Source: Roseburia sp. (GTDB taxonomy: Bacteria > Bacillota > Clostridia > Lachnospirales > Lachnospiraceae). Taken from it: a DNA stretch of 6,223 nt. The stretch covers positions 1 to 6,223 of the forward strand of contig JAUUNJ010000159.1 of the NCBI GenBank assembly GCA_030844625.1. Direction: 5' to 3'. The position numbers and the translations under genes were made by a program. Positions 5,123 through 6,223 of the stretch are shown in pieces. The notes below the pieces were generated by a model. That model did not search any database. It saw nothing but the letters and a program-made list of their open reading frames with translations, and was not told where the DNA came from. Every line of letters begins with the position of its first letter. Position 1 is the first letter of the stretch.

Positions 5123-6115
5123 ATGGCAATGATAGAAGTGAAACATCTTCAGAAAAATTTTGTGAAGACAGTCAAGGAACCGGGGTTGAAGGGGGCTTTG
5201 CGTTCCTTTATTCATCCTGAAAAGCAGACCTTTGAAGCGGTCAAGGATTTGACCTTTGAGGTGCCCAAGGGGCAGATTCTAGGTTTTATCGGGGCAAATG
5301 GTGCTGGGAAGTCGACAACCATTAAAATGCTGACAGGAATTTTGAAACCGACATCTGGTTTTTGTCGGATTAATGGCAAGATTCCACAGGATAATCGCCA
5401 GGATTATGTCAAGGATATTGGGGTTGTTTTTGGACAACGAACTCAGCTATGGTGGGACTTGGCCCTGCAAGAGACTTACACGGTTTTGAAGGAGATTTAC
5501 GATGTCCCAGATTCGCTCTTCCACAAGCGCATGGATTTTTTGAATGAAGTCTTGGATTTGAAGGACTTTATCAAGGATCCCGTGCGGACTCTTTCACTAG
5601 GTCAACGGATGCGGGCGGATATTGCGGCTTCCTTGCTTCACAATCCCAAAGTTCTCTTTTTAGATGAACCGACTATTGGTTTGGATGTGTCGGTCAAGGA
5701 CAACATTCGTCGGGCCATTACCCAGATTAATCAGGAGGAAGAGACAACTATTCTCTTGACTACTCATGATTTGAGTGATATTGAGCAACTCTGTGATCGG
5801 ATTTTTATGATTGATAAGGGGCAAGAGATTTTTGATGGAACGGTTAGCCAGCTCAAGGAAACCTTTGGCAAGATGAAGACTCTCTCCTTTGAACTGGTAC
5901 CAGGTCAAGGTCATTTTGTCTCTCATTATGAAGGCTTACCTGATATGTCCATTGATAGACAAGGAAATACTCTCAATATTGAATTCGATAGTTCCCGCTA
6001 CCAGTCGGCCGATATTATCAAGCAAACCTTATCTGATTTTGAGGTCCGTGATTTGAAGATGGTAGATACGGATATTGAAGATATTATCCGTCGCTTCTAT
6101 CGAAAGGAGCTCTAA
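5123..6115 (+). CDS. ABC-2 type exporter, ATP-binding subunit
   Basis: This complete 330-aa ATPase should power an exporter in the cytoplasmic membrane together with the permease that follows. All motifs are present: Walker A GANGAGKST (57-65), Q-loop Q105, signature LSLGQ (157-161), Walker B VLFLDEP (177-183) with catalytic E182, D-loop around GLD (186-188), and H-loop H215. An N-terminal extension (about 10-36, including GLKGALRSFIHPEKQTFEAV) and a C-terminal accessory domain (about 250-330) are usual for ATPases paired with DUF990/ABC2_membrane_6 permeases, often labelled daunorubicin- or viologen-type exporters. ATG 5123 is preceded by AGGAG (5112-5116) at 6 bases; a second ATG at 5129 is too far from it. 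GC content is clearly higher than in the left block, and the gene looks like core genome. The substrate cannot be told from the sequence. Confidence 0.93.
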   Translation: MAMIEVKHLQKNFVKTVKEPGLKGALRSFIHPEKQTFEAVKDLTFEVPKGQILGFIGANGAGKSTTIKMLTGILKPTSGFCRINGKIPQDNRQDYVKDIGVVFGQRTQLWWDLALQETYTVLKEIYDVPDSLFHKRMDFLNEVLDLKDFIKDPVRTLSLGQRMRADIAASLLHNPKVLFLDEPTIGLDVSVKDNIRRAITQINQEEETTILLTTHDLSDIEQLCDRIFMIDKGQEIFDGTVSQLKETFGKMKTLSFELVPGQGHFVSHYEGLPDMSIDRQGNTLNIEFDSSRYQSADIIKQTLSDFEVRDLKMVDTDIEDIIRRFYRKEL

Positions 6116-6116
6116 G

Positions 6117-6223
6117 ATGGTCAAATTGTGGAGACGTTATAAACCCTTTATCAATGCAGGGATTCAGGAGTTGATTACCTATCGAGTCAACTTTATTCTC
6201 TATCGGATTGGCGATGTCATGGG
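6117..6223 (+). CDS. ABC-2 type exporter permease, N-terminal start only
   Basis: ATG 6117 follows the ATPase stop by a single base and has AAGGAG (6104-6109) 7 bases upstream, inside the end of the previous gene, so translation is coupled. Thirty-five residues are visible, starting MVKLWRRYKPFINAGIQ and running through TYRVNFILYRIGDVM. This amphipathic, basic start leading towards the first membrane helix is typical of DUF990/ABC2_membrane_6 permeases that pair with this ATPase type. The gene continues past the right edge; streptococcal operons of this type commonly have a second permease gene next. Confidence 0.85.
   Translation, partial: MVKLWRRYKPFINAGIQELITYRVNFILYRIGDVM

Noticed and set aside
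5660..5926. Minus-strand ORF of 88 codons
   Set aside because: It lies antisense to the Walker B and H-loop part of the ABC ATPase and has no ribosome binding site.
1..6223. CRISPR array, tRNA, rRNA or insertion sequence
   Set aside because: No regularly spaced repeats, tRNA-like cloverleaf or transposase coding was seen in reading the window.

Overview
The window most likely comes from a low-GC Gram-positive coccus, probably Streptococcus of the mitis/pneumoniae type. The grounds are AT-rich DNA, strong AGGAG ribosome binding sites, short hairpin-plus-T-run terminators, and an ABC-2 exporter operon at the right end that looks streptococcal. This placement rests on recognition and was not tested by a search. 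All convincing genes lie on the + strand.

Left part (1-2624): two tightly coupled DUF262-family genes, only 2 bases apart. The first enters from the left edge, so only its C-terminal 178 residues are visible; they carry the HNH-type nuclease half of the GmrSD/DUF1524 kind. The second (694 aa) is complete. It has the DUF262 nucleotide-handling motifs (IPLIQRDY, DGQQR, a YIKLNSRG block) but no HNH motif that I can find. Together they look like a two-subunit, NTP-dependent nuclease system related to Type IV restriction (GmrSD, BrxU) and SspE. I do not recognise this pair as a named defence system. A 14-bp hairpin closes the unit.

Middle (2857-4704): a WYL-domain transcription regulator with an N-terminal winged helix, a kind of protein often found with phage-defence loci, followed by a strong terminator. 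Then come two orphan small genes, each with its own good ribosome binding site: an 89-aa zinc-ribbon-like protein of a type common in phages and integrative elements, and an 80-aa single-pass membrane protein with a charged cytoplasmic tail. Three hairpins in a row follow.

Right part (4705-6223): a 418-base non-coding stretch ends with a good promoter for an ABC exporter operon, made of a complete 330-aa ATPase and the start of its permease, 1 base apart. Base composition changes sharply between the left block and the ABC operon (sampled lines 25% versus 57% GC). I therefore read the window as an accessory, defence-type island lying against a core transporter operon. The DUF262 pair with its neighbouring WYL regulator is the candidate undescribed system. 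That the regulator controls the pair is inference from proximity.
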